DNA of 64,000 bases from Plazaster borealis (GCA_021014325.1 CM037457.1:4570721-4634720), one strand, 5' to 3'; numbered from the stretch's first letter, positions 22,701 to 33,444 are shown. The notes: a model not told the origin generated them from the letters alone. Numbers and translations are program-made.

Positions 22701-25700
22701 GCAGCCCGACATCACCCCAGGCATGAGAAGCATTCTTATTGACTGGCTGGTGGAGGTAGGCGAGGAGTACAGACTACACAACGAGACACTCTACCTGGCC
22801 GTGTCCTACATCGACAGGTTCCTATCCCAGATGAGCGTGCTGAGATCCAAACTTCAGCTTGTGGGAGCTGCTAGCATGTTTCTGGCTGCGTAAGTTCCTT
22901 TTGTTAATTGATCTTACACGAATTAAAACATTGTTTGTTATGTGGTGTGGTATGCTCCATTTTGTTTTGACAATCGAGGGGTGAAAACTCGCATGCCCAC
23001 TCTGGTCTGTGGGGCATAATTGGTCAGTTAATTACAGACATTGTAATGTACCAATTTCATAGCTCTGCTTACCTTAAGTTGAAACCACTACACTTATAAC
23101 CATTTCACGTCGGTATTTTTTACAAATTTTCCTTGCCCACATGCAGTATTATTTCCCAGAAATGTTTGGAGCTTGAAAATATCGTTGCCACAATGAAACC
23201 CCGACTTGACAAAGGAAAGGAAACAAATATGCTTGTAATTAGTTCCGGGATTTGATGTTGTCGTGCAAGACAATTGAGCAGACTTAGCCATGATTTGTAG
23301 AACCTCGTGAGCCACGGCCGAGAATCTGCCATGGTGTGCTGGACTCTCAGTGCTGAGACTTACTTCCCATTTGGCCGAATATAATGACGAACAATGGTGG
23401 CAGCCTGTCCATTCTTGTATGCCACATTCATATAACCACAGGATAAAGGGGTTTTACAAGACAAGATTTCCAGAACCTGTTGTCACTCTTTGTACGGGTG
23501 AAATGAAGCGTAACATTGTAGGTGCATGTCTTAACACGCTTCACAATGGAAAGACCAGGTGGATAAAAACATCAGCCGCCCGCTAAACCCAAAGTTGTTC
23601 AGAAAAAAAGTTGTAAAATGAAAAATAAAGATCGCACGGTCACACAGTTTTCAGAATGCAAACGAGGACTCTTGAGGGTGCTATTGTGACCTTTTTTGTT
23701 TGGGGGGTCGCCATTTGCAAAAAAAAACCAAGTAAACAGTTAATGTGTCTATCAATTTATCACTAAAATAAAGGTGCAAGAAAGAGTTTTAAAAACATCC
23801 ACCATAAGTCTATCAAAGAGAAATTTGCATCTACAGACGTTATCGGACGTGAAGTGGTTAACTTAAGTGTATTTCTTAGGTTAGCAAAAACCTTTATGTT
23901 CGTACATCTTGTCGCTGAGCATTCTTCACTTGAACAAGCGTTGATAGTTTTGTCCTTTTTCTTCCCTGTAGGAAATTTGAAGAAATCTACCCACCAGAGG
24001 TCAACGAGTTTGTCTACATCACCGATGACACATACACCGTAAAGCAAGTCCTTCGTATGGAACACCTCATTCTCAAGGTGCTATCATTTGATGTTGCCGT
24101 CCCTACTGCCAATGTTTTCATCTCACGGTACTTGCAGGCCGCCAAAGCCGACTCCAGAACAGAACATCTATCAAGGGTAATTTACTTAATTTTGATTGCC
24201 CTAAATTCAAAGAGGCTCTGTCATTTCAGTTCAAAAAGCAAGATGTATACAATGGATTGAAACTCATTTTTAAGTTCCTGTAGCCAATAATAGCTGCTTA
24301 AGCAGAAAATTGTGCCTACACAATTTGGCCAAGTTTGCACAAGGACGATTCGATTGCAAGAGGTCGATATTGCCTGGTACCCTGCACATGTTTTTAGCAT
24401 GAGTACCAGTTAAAAACGGTCGCTGCGGTAGTCAACATCCCTGTGCAAACCTGGCCTGTTCTGCTGTGCACAAAATAAACAGGATACCAGTCACAAACAG
24501 TAAATGTGAAATGGTATTTTGGCTGGTAACCTTATTCTGGTAAGCAGTTTGTTTGTGTTTGGTTAATTTTTAGTCTTAAGTCTTAAATTAAAGGAGCTTT
24601 ATGAAACGGACACTAATTCTCAGAAATCAAGTGTTTTTGGGTGAAAATTTATCCAAACTATATTACTTCGAAAGGACTCCTTTCTCAGAATAGTTGATGC
24701 TATCAACAGCTGCAGTGCTAATCACCAATTAAGTTTTTATGGTCATTAATTTTTGGAGTGTTTACCAATCTATGATCCTACCTTTAAAGAGAGAAATAGC
24801 TTTGGCTTTCTTCATTTGGATTTTTAACAGGCAGGTCAGGGAACTTAACATTTCAGCCGTGTAGAGAAATTTAACGCTCAACTCTCAAATTTTATTGTCA
24901 ATAGTTTTTGGCCGAGTTGACGTTGCAAGACCACGAATTCATCAAGTATATCCCATCAACCATTGCTGCAGCTGCCGTATTTCTTGCAAACTTCACTCTC
25001 TCTGGACAGAGTTGGGTAAGTAAAATGAACTCTTGGATACATATTTCAACATGGAAATCAGCCTTTCAGGGCTCGAATTTCGGGGGGGGGGGGAACACAT
25101 TGTGGCTCACAATTTGTACTGGACCATGGACAGATTTCACAAAGATTTAAGATCGATTTAACAGTATCAATCTTAATTGCTAAGCAAATATTAATATATT
25201 ATATAAATATTAATAATACACAACATTTATTCGGCGCTTATTACGTATGTTTCTAAGCGCACAATTGTCTGATTACTCATTATTTCAAGGTATGTGGAGC
25301 TACGTTTGAAGTATGAGGCCGATTCATTTATAGCACCATGTAATGGTTTACAAGGTGCTGTGGCGCAATACATGCTGCCGATCAGACCAGGAACACCGGG
25401 ACGAACCCCTTCTCTTTACGATAAGTGCACTGGGTTCTTTTACGTGCATTACACAACACATGGGACCAACGGCTTTACGTCCCATCCGAAGGACGAAGCA
25501 TGTGGTTAAGGGTCTTGCTTAAGGACACAAGTGTCTTATCCGCTCGGCCACGACACGCCACGCAATGGCAATATCAACAACTAATCTTAAGATGAATCTT
25601 GGTGCTTTGTGAATTCAGCCACAGAATTGTTCTTACAAGACAAGAAGGAGAAAAACTTCCTGACACAGTTTAACATGCATTGAACTGTTTTTATTTGAGC

Positions 25701-28700
25701 AAGCACTGAGACATAAGATTAATCTCATTTGTCTGTATGGGATGTTATGTATACTTCATTACTCAATAGAATTGAAAGGTAGTTTATCAGACTCAAAGTA
25801 AACATTGAAAAACACAAGACCGCCGGACTTGTCCGGTCATGAGTTTACTGGCCCGACACTAAAACCACTGGCCTCGGGCCACTACTGTAAAAATTTGAGC
25901 CCTGCCTTTCTTAGGCCGCTTCCAAATAAGCTTCCCTTGGCAACACCCTTAGCAACAGCCGTAGCCATAATCGCCAATTTGAACGCGACCTTGGCAAGGT
26001 TTTAGCCAGGATTTTGTAAAAGGGTGTCCAAATTTGCTGGAATTTAAAAACTGGGTGTCCAAATTGTTCACTTACATTATGGTTACATGTAAATGACAGA
26101 TAAAACAGGGTGTCCCAATTTAAAACAGGGTGTCCAAAAGACACCCAGACACCCCTCTGGCTAACACTATGGGTCTTCGTAGCACTTCAACTCTATAATC
26201 AGAGTTCAATTGGGAGTTACCAGATATAACATTGTCTTACTTAGGAAGGCACCTTGAAATCAATTTGAAGGGTTTCGGGAAATTTTTCAGCAAAATTTAA
26301 AGGTGTTCACACATACTGTTAATTTCGTTATTCAATTTCTTTATTTTAAGTAGTACAACTACATGATGGATAAATTCAGGTGTCAAAACTGTCTAAATTT
26401 TAAAATGGGGTGTCCAAAAAAACAAACCTCCATCTAAAATAAAAAGGTCTTCTGATGTGATGTCCACATTTCCAAATGTGCTTCTTAAAATAAGTTTGTT
26501 TCTGCTCATTTCCAATGGATCTATGTTTTTCCCTTTCGCCTCTAAACACTGTTTTTCTACCTGTATTCCTTGTTTAGACGGCACAGCTTCAAAAAGGATC
26601 TGGGTATAGTCTAGAAGACATCATGCCATGTGCACGAGATCTTCTCAAGTCCTTCACAGATGCACCCAACCAAAACCAACAGGCTGTCCGAGAGAAGTAC
26701 AAGTCCCAAAGGTATGTACAAGAATCAAGTTTTACTCCTAGTGTACTTGTGACAGTACAGGCCGGCTGCCGATTTCACGAAACTTTACGCAACTGCGTAA
26801 GTCCACTAGGTTAACATTTATTGCTTAAGTGGGCCATACATAATAATCAATGTTTAAAACTTTCGATCTTTTTTCGAATTAGTTTTGGCCCACCCATCCA
26901 CCCCAATTTTAGATTTTTCAATATTGACCGACTATTTAATAGTATATCCTATACACTGAAGAACAAAAGTACTGCCTCAAGCAAAGCAGATATTTTAAAC
27001 AAATTTTCTCCCAGCTCGGGAGTTTTTAGTGGCTTTTCCTGGCTTCCAGCATGTAACTTTTTTTAGTTGAAACAGAAGAGAAAACCCTCGCATTCCCCTC
27101 CAATGGGCGCGGAGGTCAGCTATCGAAACAAGGTTGACCGTTAACAATGGAACTGCCCAGACAGTTCGTCTATTATTTGAATTGAAAATTTATATATTGA
27201 TTTTCAGTTTATTTCTTTCGACACACCCACTCACAATTTCGAAAAAAGATTCAACATTTTTAAACTGATTGATTATTCTGAAAGGGCCCCAAGTTGTAGA
27301 TCATTATCACAAGAAATCTTGCACGAGTGGACTTACCAGGCATGAGAATCTTCCTGTTTTAACAGGAATTCCTGTTTTTTCCCTTTCAAATTTGTGGTCT
27401 TTGAGTTCAGTGTGAATTTGATATAAAATTTGGGGGTTGAGTTGTAGGGGGTATACATTTGGATTGCGCTAATCCTTCTTCTCTAATCAGAAATTGTGAG
27501 TTTACCCATTTTACCTTTGTAATCGTATATCGCAGATCGACACACTGTTCGTGAAAAAAACAGCACGTTAACAATTGCCGCCCGGCTTCCATTAGTCTTG
27601 GTTCCAAGACGCTCCAGTTACTGTGTAGTCACGAAAACCTAATCGCTATCTAAACCGCTATCACCCACGGATATGCATTTTTGGCGTTCGATTTTTCAGA
27701 TTTTTTTCGTACGAAATAGATTTCCTGTTTTTTCATCATCGCCCATTCTCATGCCTGCGGACTTACACAGTTGCATTAAGTCTTGTGAAATCGGCTGTTG
27801 ATGCCCCTGATCATTGCCTTGGCGCCCTTCCCTTTGAATTGTTCCAGTACAAATTTCATTGAGGTGCCCTTTGCAAAGAAAACACCTGCCTTGCCCTCAC
27901 AAGAACAAAGTATCACACCTACAGTGTCATCTCAAAACAGGCCTCAATGTTGTACAGCAGACCTCGTATGCCCATGTTTTGGGTTGTTTTTTTTCCCATC
28001 AAAAAATTTGGTTAGATTGTTTTTAAATAGCCTTAAAAAAAAGTCTGCAAAAGCCTGTAGGTCAGCCATTGTACTCGATCAAACTTTCATATATTTTCAA
28101 GGGGTAATAATGCTATTAAACAGAAAATTAATGGGGCACTAGTTCAACAATGATTTACACAACTTTTTTGGCAGATTGTCCATTTAATTGTTTGCTCAGC
28201 AAGGTTAGTCTATGGTTAAGTCCACATCGTCTTAACGTGGGCAGAATGTGCATTTTATTGTGGGGTAATTCATTTTTTTAGTTTCACAAAGAGCTAAGAT
28301 TGATCTTGACTGTGTATAAATCTTTATAAATTGCTAAGCAAAGTGTGATGTCACAAAACAAATCACTAGGGTAATATTGACAACTCATCTTTAAAGAGGA
28401 ATCGTAGTGCTTTGTGAAATCGAGATTCGAGACCAGTTCACTGAAACCCAAATAGCACCTCGCCCCGGGCCGGCACACAGGTCAAAACAGAGCAAGCTGT
28501 GAACAGACACCCCTCCCACTCCGTCCCACAGATCGAGCATTCCAAACCAATCAACCACACTCTTTTTACAGGATGCCGTAATTCTGTGGGTGGCAGTGAT
28601 ATGAAATTAGGCCATGTTCATCTGAAACTAAAATCTATCAAGTTACCGTTTATTTTTATTTTATTTTTGTGTTTTTTTGCAGATACAACAGTGTGTCATT

Positions 28701-28734
28701 GACAGCTGCTCCTTTGGCACTGCCATCTTGGTGA
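19537..28734 (+). CDS. CCNA: Cyclin A (G2/mitotic-specific), complete, eight coding exons, 447 aa
   Basis: Exons: 19537-19731, 19854-20133, 20569-20711, 22666-22889, 23972-24176, 24905-25015, 26578-26711, 28683-28734. All phases join without a break. The protein is 447 aa, normal for cyclin A. Residues 44-53 ([10 protein letters not shown]) are a destruction-box-like motif in a basic N-terminus. Residues 108-113 (FSIHVD) are the short conserved motif seen before the cyclin box in A-type cyclins. The first cyclin box starts at [14 protein letters not shown] (193-206). [12 protein letters not shown] from 226 carries the hydrophobic patch that docks RxL substrates. The second cyclin fold includes YITDDTYT and YIPSTIAAA. 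It activates CDK1/CDK2 in S phase and mitosis and is destroyed by APC/C. ATG 19537 is chosen because it opens the frame that splices correctly. Introns carry several MITEs and a SINE. Confidence 0.95.
19854..20133 (+). CDS. CCNA: Cyclin A exon 2 (FSIHVD motif)
   Basis: Acceptor TTTTTGCAG, donor GTAAAG, ends in phase 1. It encodes a low-conservation linker around FSIHVD (residues 108-113), the A-type cyclin signature. Confidence 0.88.
20569..20711 (+). CDS. CCNA: Cyclin A exon 3 (start of the cyclin box)
   Basis: Acceptor TATTTAG, donor GTAAGA. An acidic stretch is followed by [14 protein letters not shown], the first helix before the cyclin fold. Confidence 0.92.
20712..21968. other. Cyclin A intron 3, 5' part
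   Basis: No gene or RNA recognised. A palindrome of about 70-80 bp sits at 21298-21410 (CAGAACATAATCACCTGG... / ...GTGTGATTATATTCTGTGAC) and resembles a short MITE. Confidence 0.4.
21969..22161. mobile_element. MITE-C element
   Basis: Termini CCAATTTCATAGAGCTGCTT / AAGCAGCTCTATGAAATTGG. Complete copy in cyclin A intron 3. Confidence 0.85.
22314..22486. mobile_element. MITE-C element, second copy in the same intron
   Basis: GGGCCCAATTTAAGCTG / GCTTTATGAAATTGGGTCC ends and the same interior GGTACCAGTCACA module as neighbouring copies. The left end has a small deletion. Confidence 0.8.
22666..22889 (+). CDS. CCNA: Cyclin A exon 4 (cyclin box, hydrophobic patch)
   Basis: Acceptor ATTGCAG, donor GTAAGT. 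It encodes [20 protein letters not shown] and on through [15 protein letters not shown] to ASMFLAA. This is the most conserved part of the protein and is GC-richer than its surroundings. Confidence 0.95.
23097..23861. mobile_element. MITE-F element (~765 bp)
   Basis: Termini TAACCATTTCACGTC / GACGTGAAGTGGTTA. The interior is shared with 48728-49395 (for example GAACAATGGTGGCAGCCTGT) and, inverted, with 45040-45270. No transposase is seen. Confidence 0.75.
23972..24176 (+). CDS. CCNA: Cyclin A exon 5
   Basis: Acceptor CCTGTAG, donor GTAATT. It encodes [20 protein letters not shown] and on to [27 protein letters not shown] completes the CDK-contacting helix. Confidence 0.94.
24286..24612. mobile_element. 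MITE-C element interrupted by a small palindrome
   Basis: Left part AGCTGCTTAAGCAGAAAATT, right part GGATACCAGTCACAAACAGT to GAGCTTTATGAAACGG. The insertion at about 24326-24458 has its own ends CCAAGTTTGCACAAGG / CCCTGTGCAAACCTGG. Confidence 0.7.
24613..24787. repeat. MITE-A right-end fragment
   Basis: It matches the right half of MITE-A (ACTATATTACTTCGAAAGGA, GCTATCAACAGCTGCAGTGC) and ends CCTACCTTTAAAG. The left half is missing. Confidence 0.7.
24905..25015 (+). CDS. CCNA: Cyclin A exon 6 (second cyclin fold)
   Basis: 37 codons in phase 0 on both sides: [20 protein letters not shown] and on to FTLSGQSW, matching the LALYTVTGQSW region of animal cyclin A. Confidence 0.93.
25133..25622. 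mobile_element. MITE-H element interrupted by a SINE
   Basis: Left end GATTTCACAAAGATTTAAGA, right end ATCTTGGTGCTTTGTGAATT. These are the inverted ends seen at 28281, 37010 and 63337. A SINE fills the interior. Confidence 0.7.
25205..25556 (-). mobile_element. tRNA-Leu-derived SINE, minus strand
   Basis: Reading the minus strand gives CGTGGCCGAGCGGATAAG (tRNA head), then a deletion of the B-box half, CACTTGTGTCCTTAAGCAAG, and the tail up to an A/T-rich end. Same family as 43803-44270. Confidence 0.75.
26001..26170. repeat. Repeat family I (GGGTGTCCAA), copy 1
   Basis: Shares TTTTAGCCAGGA..., repeated GGGTGTCCAAAT units and CACCCCTCTGGCTAACACTA with 42448-42603. TTAGCCAG / CTGGCTAA form short inverted ends. 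Confidence 0.75.
26578..26711 (+). CDS. CCNA: Cyclin A exon 7
   Basis: Acceptor TTGTTTAG, donor GTATGT. It encodes [20 protein letters not shown] then LLKSF and [11 protein letters not shown], the usual C-terminal helix of the second fold. Confidence 0.92.
26768..27795. mobile_element. ~1-kb element with inverted ends in cyclin A intron 7, with a nested palindrome
   Basis: Ends GCCGATTTCACGAAACTT / AGTCTTGTGAAATCGGC, followed inward by GTAAGTCC / GGACTTAC. Inside, 27334-27758 has CAGGCATGAGAATCTTCC against a later inverted CCATTCTCATGCCTG. No ORF resembles a transposase. Confidence 0.6.
28281..28422. mobile_element. MITE-H element
   Basis: Ends GTTTCACAAAGAGCTAAGAT / GTGCTTTGTGAAAT, with interior TTGCTAAGCAAAGTGTGATG shared with 37010-37146. 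Confidence 0.75.
28683..28734 (+). CDS. CCNA: Cyclin A exon 8 (C-terminus and stop)
   Basis: After TTTTTTTGCAG it encodes [17 protein letters not shown] and stops at TGA 28732-28734. Cyclin A proteins normally end shortly after a KY..VS segment, so the length fits. Confidence 0.88.
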
Positions 28735-30620
28735 CGAGGCCCTTAGCCAATGGCAGCGAGTCTTTTATCTTCACTGCTGGTGTTTCCATAGAGACCAATG
28801 AGCATACAAAAACAATCAACGTTACGTGAAATTATATTCATTTCTTGGGCCCCGTCCCGTGATGGCCCCTAACAATGGACAAAAACAACTGAACGGCTCC
28901 AATGTTGTACTTGAAATGAATGAATGCTCAGGGATAGTAATTATACTTGCGTCGGGGCCATCCCAAATGTCCTGAGACATTTTTGTTTATCTCTCACAGC
29001 TCATTTGGGATGTGTTTTTTTAAAACGTTGTACAGGTTCTTATTGAACTCTTTATGGTTTTTATAAGAAATAATTTTTAAAAAACCATTTGGCGAAGTTT
29101 TTAAATCAATTCTCACCAAGTGCAATTGATTGTCTGTCGAGGATTCTGTTTCCTGTGGTTACAAGTGACGCTTTATCTCACCTTATCTTGTAAAGAAAAA
29201 ACCCCAGACGGAATTATTAAAAGCGTTGATTGTAACCACAAGACAGCTCTGTTGTAAATAGCCTTTAAGCAGCTACTCCCATCATGCTTTGCTTTTCACA
29301 GAAAATAAATTTTACCTTTGTAGCACTGAGAGAAAATTGTTAAAGGGATGTATCAACCATGTCAAAAAGTTTTAACGGTATAACTAAGGGGGTTGGCTTT
29401 TTACTTGCATCTTTGTAAGTTTGACAAAGTAGTTTTTACAAGAATCAAATGTTTTTTAACCAATTGAACTTTGAAAAATGTGTTTTTATTCAAGCTGGAA
29501 GGGATGAGACAATGGCAGAGGGATTTTAAAAAAATGACAAGTTGTTCAGTCAGAGCAGATACAACCGAATAAGCCTCGGAAACTATTCTTTTTTTAAACT
29601 ACACTGTGGTGTTGGGGTGATTTGACTGTTTGAAGACTCATTCGGACTGCAATGCTTTATTGATTTGACCGCATCTTAAAGCTTTGAACTCAGTTGTTTG
29701 TAGTGGAACAATACTTTATGGATTCTTTCTGGAACTTGTGTTTATTCCAAAAGAGAAGATCTGTTCCATTAGGGCCAACGACTCATTGCAATCAGAAACG
29801 GTCATTAGACTGCCCTGCTTGCAGTGGGAAAGTGATTGTTCCCTTTATGAACAGAGTTTTCCCAAACAAAATGTTCCAACATTTTGAAGGTTTCTGATGG
29901 ATCAGGGGGTTTTTGTAGTCCAAAATTTCACATTTCCTGCGAGTTATAAGAATCCATTTTAGTTCTATCTGCTCTGACCATACAATGTATATAAATGTAT
30001 GAAATGTATTTTATTCGGTTATTTATTTTCAAAGAGTGTAAAAACTTTGGGATATTGCGTCAAGTTTGTATCACTTTAGACGTTGCATTTCATAGGAATA
30101 ATTTGAAGTTAGACAACATCACTCAAGGTAGACGATTATTCAAGACATTTGTAACAGTAACTGCGCTCCTATCAATTTTATTTTTAAAATTAATTTAATA
30201 ATCTCACAACCAACTGTATATGTATATTATTTTTCCTTTGTAAAAAAAAATATGTGGATTTTAAAAAATATTTCGTTTATTTTATCAGTACTTTTGATTT
30301 TGACATTTATTTCTTTTCAATGAAACCTTGATAGTAATCGGTCAGTTCATGCAAATGTCATTGCTACTCCTTTTAACTGATAACTTTTACAACACTAAAA
30401 TCATATCATGGTTATTTCTGGTTGAACATTTCTTTTTGTTTTCCTTTCCTTAAACGCTGTACTTTTTATCTGCAAGAAAACAAGGGGGGCTTTTTAATTG
30501 TTGTCCAAAGATTTGAAATTCTGTTTTCAACCCTGTGTATGAGAGTAATTGTTATCTAAATAAAAGTTTTTAAAGTAATAATTGTGTGTATCCTGTTTCA
30601 CTTGTGTCCTGATGTGAATG
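28735..30620 (+). other. Cyclin A 3'UTR and downstream non-coding sequence
   Basis: It follows the TGA directly. AATAAA at 29304-29309 is a candidate polyadenylation signal; another lies near 30559. No recognisable gene is present. Confidence 0.5.
29304..29309 (+). terminator. Candidate cyclin A polyadenylation signal
   Basis: AATAAA about 570 bp after the cyclin A stop codon. The assignment rests on position only. Confidence 0.4.
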
Positions 30621-31017
30621 TTTAAAGGCAGGGTATACTTTTGGTAATTGTCAAAGACCAGTATCCTCACTTGGTGTATCCCCAACATATGCATAAAATA
30701 ACAAACCTGTGAAAATTTTGGCTCAATATTGGTCATCGAAGTTGCAAGAAAATAATGAAAAAAAAGAAAATACCCTTGTTGCATAGAATTGTGTGCTTTC
30801 AGATGCCTGAGAAAGGCTTCATGCCTGAAGCCTTTCTCGGACTCGGATTCAAATTATTGGGTGAAAATTTAGCTCTTTCTCTAAACTACATTACTTCAAA
30901 GGGGCCATTTCTAACAACGTTTAATAAAATCAACAGCTCTCCAGTGCTCTTTACCAAGTAATTTTTATGGCCATATTAACTTGTGGAGTAATTACCAAAA
31001 GTATATCCTGCCTTTAG
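30621..31017. mobile_element. MITE-A element
   Basis: Ends TTTAAAGGCAGGGTATAC / GTATATCCTGCCTTTA, interior GTATCCCCAACATATGCATA as in other copies. It has an internal GAGAAAGGCTTCATGCC / GGCATGAAGCCTTTCTC-type hairpin near 30815. Confidence 0.82.
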
Positions 31018-31070
31018 AGACTCTTCTTTTTCATAAAAAAAAACAATAAACAAAAAATAGTTAATGGCCT

Positions 31071-31310
31071 GGGCCAAATTTCATAGAGCTGCTAAGCACA
31101 ACAAATTGCTTAGCATGAAATTTCTTCCTTGATAAAAACAGGATTACCAACCAAATTTCCATGTGTTGCGCATTGCTTGTTACTGGTTCAGCTAATGTTT
31201 GCTTATCCTGAAAATCACGTGGAAATTTGGTTGGCAATCCTGTGTTTATCAAGGAAGAAATTTCATGCTAAGCAAATTGTTGTGCTTAGCAGCTCTATGA
31301 AATTGGGCCC
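31071..31310. mobile_element. MITE-C, nearly perfect 240-bp palindrome
   Basis: The two halves are reverse complements almost throughout: GGGCCAAATTTCATAGAGCT / AGCTCTATGAAATTGGGCCC at the ends, and AACCAAATTTCCATGTG / CACGTGGAAATTTGGTT near the centre. Other family copies are only TIR-symmetric. Confidence 0.85.
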
Positions 31311-31474
31311 TGACCTTTCGACCCTAGCAGTGAGAAAGACTTTGCTAGGGTTGAAATGTCAGGCCATTTTACTATTTTTTGCATTTTAACCCTGGTTGGT
31401 AAGCAGTTTGCAACAGCTAATTTTATTTTCACAGCAATAATTTTAGCCATCAACATTTTATGGAGTCAAACATC

Positions 31475-31735
31475 GTGGTGTAGAGCATCTTTGGCTGATT
31501 CATTAGGGTGTGGGTTTGAATCCTTGTCATGACAATTGTGTCCCTTTGTAAGACACTTTACCATAATTACTTTACATCACCCAGGAGTAATTGGGTACGT
31601 ACAAGGGTAGATAATGTTGCTGTGAATGACGAGCAGCTTGTGCACCATTTGGGCTGCTGGTGCTGCATACTCCTAAGGAGATGAGATGATTTCAGGAATG
31701 CTGAAGGTAGTGTATTAAAAGCGCTTTATCATCCA
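31475..31735 (+). mobile_element. SINE with tRNA-like head
   Basis: A degenerate head ends in a B-box-like GGGTTTGAATCC. It is followed by GTGTCCCTTTGTAAGACACT, CACCCAGGAGTAATTGGGTA, GGAGATGAGATGAT and an AGCGCTTTATCATC-like tail. It resembles 42885-43190. Confidence 0.65.
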
Positions 31736-31965
31736 TATCATCATCATCAACCCATGTCATCCCACTGCTGGGCGAAGACCTCTCCAAAGATGTGCCAAGT
31801 ATTTCTGTTCTGTGTTTATGTCTTTTCCAGGCTGTTGATCCCACGTGGCTGACTATCTCATCTCTCCATCTTACCCGAGGGCTGCCACATTTTCTTTTCC
31901 CGGAGAGAGGTCACCATTCTGTTGTGATTTTGCTCCATCTTTTGCCTCATATTGGCCTTTTATTT
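31736..31965 (-). mobile_element. LINE remnant (C-terminal reverse-transcriptase ORF)
   Basis: On the minus strand one frame reads GSPRVRWRDEIVSHVG, then HRTEILGTSLERSS. This matches the R-x-R-x-RW-x-D-x-I ... W ... DR pattern at the end of many LINE pol proteins. It has an ATC-repeat 3' tail. Frameshifted and truncated. Confidence 0.65.
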
Positions 31966-32711
31966 TTTACTAATCAACAATGGTTACAAATGGGTGAGGG
32001 TGACGGTTGGTTAGGACTAGGGTTAGGGGAGGGGGACTGGGGACCGGGGACCTAACTCCGATGCCAAGAGAACTCATCAGTCCTGAGCATTTTGAGGCAG
32101 AAATTTCTTCTCAGACGACCCCATCCAGGTTGTATAAAGTTGAAACAAAAAATCATCTTTCGTTTATACATCTTTCATATTTTATTTATTCAATAAAATC
32201 ATTTTTTCTTAATAACCAATATACATAAATCATGTGTCACATTTGTTATTTTTATGTTTTTATATATTTAATAATTGTTGCAAATCAGCATCATGGCTGC
32301 CTGGAACAATTTTGATCAATAAGCAAATCAATAATAGTAATCTAAAATAAAGTCTGATGTTTTTCATTTGCGATTTAAAGATCCCCTTTTTCAATGTTAT
32401 GTTTCACTGAATGGAACACACAAATTATAACTTTTAAAATTATAAAATGTGCATAAGTTAAGAAAGTGCATTCCTCACGAAGGGGTTTCGCAAAAATATT
32501 TTGATTTATTTACCTGAATTTTTTTACCCCATAATTGTTCAAGTTTACCTCTTAACAATAATGACGATAAAAATGTAATACATTTCCAGAATGCAGCACA
32601 TGTACGTACCCTAAAAAACCCTATTCACTTCAAGTTTGCATTTACGAGAATGCAACCCCCTGTTTCTATCGGAATGTTGGATTGATCCAACTTTTATTGT
32701 TAAAGCAACGA

Positions 32712-32719
32712 TGACGTCA
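32712..32719. promoter_or_regulatory. CRE-like palindrome TGACGTCA
   Basis: A consensus CRE/ATF site 43 bp upstream of the YY1-type motif and about 200 bp upstream of the ATG of the small gene. Confidence 0.5.
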
Positions 32720-32754
32720 TGTTTCATTAATAAATTAAAAAAAGTCACGATAGT

Positions 32755-32764
32755 AAGATGGCGG
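32755..32764 (+). promoter_or_regulatory. YY1-type initiator motif AAGATGGCGG
   Basis: This motif typically marks the transcription start of TATA-less housekeeping genes. It sits 150 bp upstream of the small gene's ATG. Its ATG also opens a 9-codon uORF (MAEGQSRDT, stop at about 32785). Confidence 0.5.
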
Positions 32765-32914
32765 AAGGTCAGTCGCGCGATACATGAAAACGTCAAATAT
32801 TGTTCGCTAAAACAATCATGTAAGACATTGCTCAGTATCCGATCGTGTTGCAAATTGGTTGTGTGGGGACCGTGAAGGTGTGCCGTCAAAATTGAAGCTG
32901 TAGAAGTCTTCAAG

Positions 32915-33306
32915 ATGCCAGGATTTAGACGTTTGCAAAGTAAGTTTCCACATTCGTTTCCACACATTCCATTTTCACTGCAGTGCGCATGCTGCGCACA
33001 GTATTGATAACATTATGATTATGCTATGATTTAACAGTGTGCTACACTACAGTACAGGCGCTTAGTTTTTGTGGTGAAATTTTACATCAACATCGATTAA
33101 ATGATATTGTTAACGTTGATTATAACGTTACAATAAAAAAGACCCCCCAACCACCCAGCCTTGACATGCTCGATCGATTGGAAAATATTCTAAATCCTGA
33201 AAATATTGATTTCATTCCTCCATTGGATGGACCGTTGGATTGGAGGAAGGAAATTCCTCCACGATTCCTCCATGAATGTTACAACCTTGGGTTTGGCGAA
33301 CAGTGA
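32915..33306 (+). CDS. Unrecognised two-exon gene, 97-aa protein
   Basis: Exon 1 is 32915-32939 (MPGFRRLQ plus one base, donor GTAAGT). Exon 2 is 33038-33306 (acceptor TTTAACAG, stop TGA at 33304). The joined frame gives 97 aa starting MPGFRRLQMCYTTVQALSFC, with a polar middle and the C-terminal block IPPLDGPLDWRKEIPPRFLH followed by ECYNLGFGEQ. There is no signal peptide or membrane segment. The intron is only 98 bp. CRE and YY1-type motifs lie upstream, AATAAA at 33439-33444 downstream. The 5' leader carries upstream ATGs at 32758 and about 32785, plus an ATG-stop pair near 32817. I do not recognise the family. The basic N-terminus would fit a small housekeeping or mitochondrial protein, but this is inference. 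The acceptor has a weak pyrimidine tract. Confidence 0.55.
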
Positions 33307-33438
33307 ACACTTAAAATAATAATGGAGGTAGAACATGAAATAACACACTCGAAGTGAAAAATTCTCCATATGGTTCGACCATAAAAAAAACATGTTAAAA
33401 ATTTCAGTTGTTATGTTAGTGTTACTTTAAATATTGTT

Positions 33439-33444
33439 AATAAA
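33439..33444 (+). terminator. Candidate polyadenylation signal of the 97-aa gene
   Basis: AATAAA lies 133 bp after the stop codon, at a normal distance for a compact gene. Confidence 0.5.

Larger units (their letters stand above)
25069..25913. mobile_element. MITE-G element with two later insertions nested in it
   Basis: It begins CAGGGCTCGAATTTC followed by a G11 run and ends AAATTTGAGCCCTG. Intact copies at 46814 and 50177 are about 360 bp; this one is expanded to 845 bp by insertions at about 25133-25622. Confidence 0.75.
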
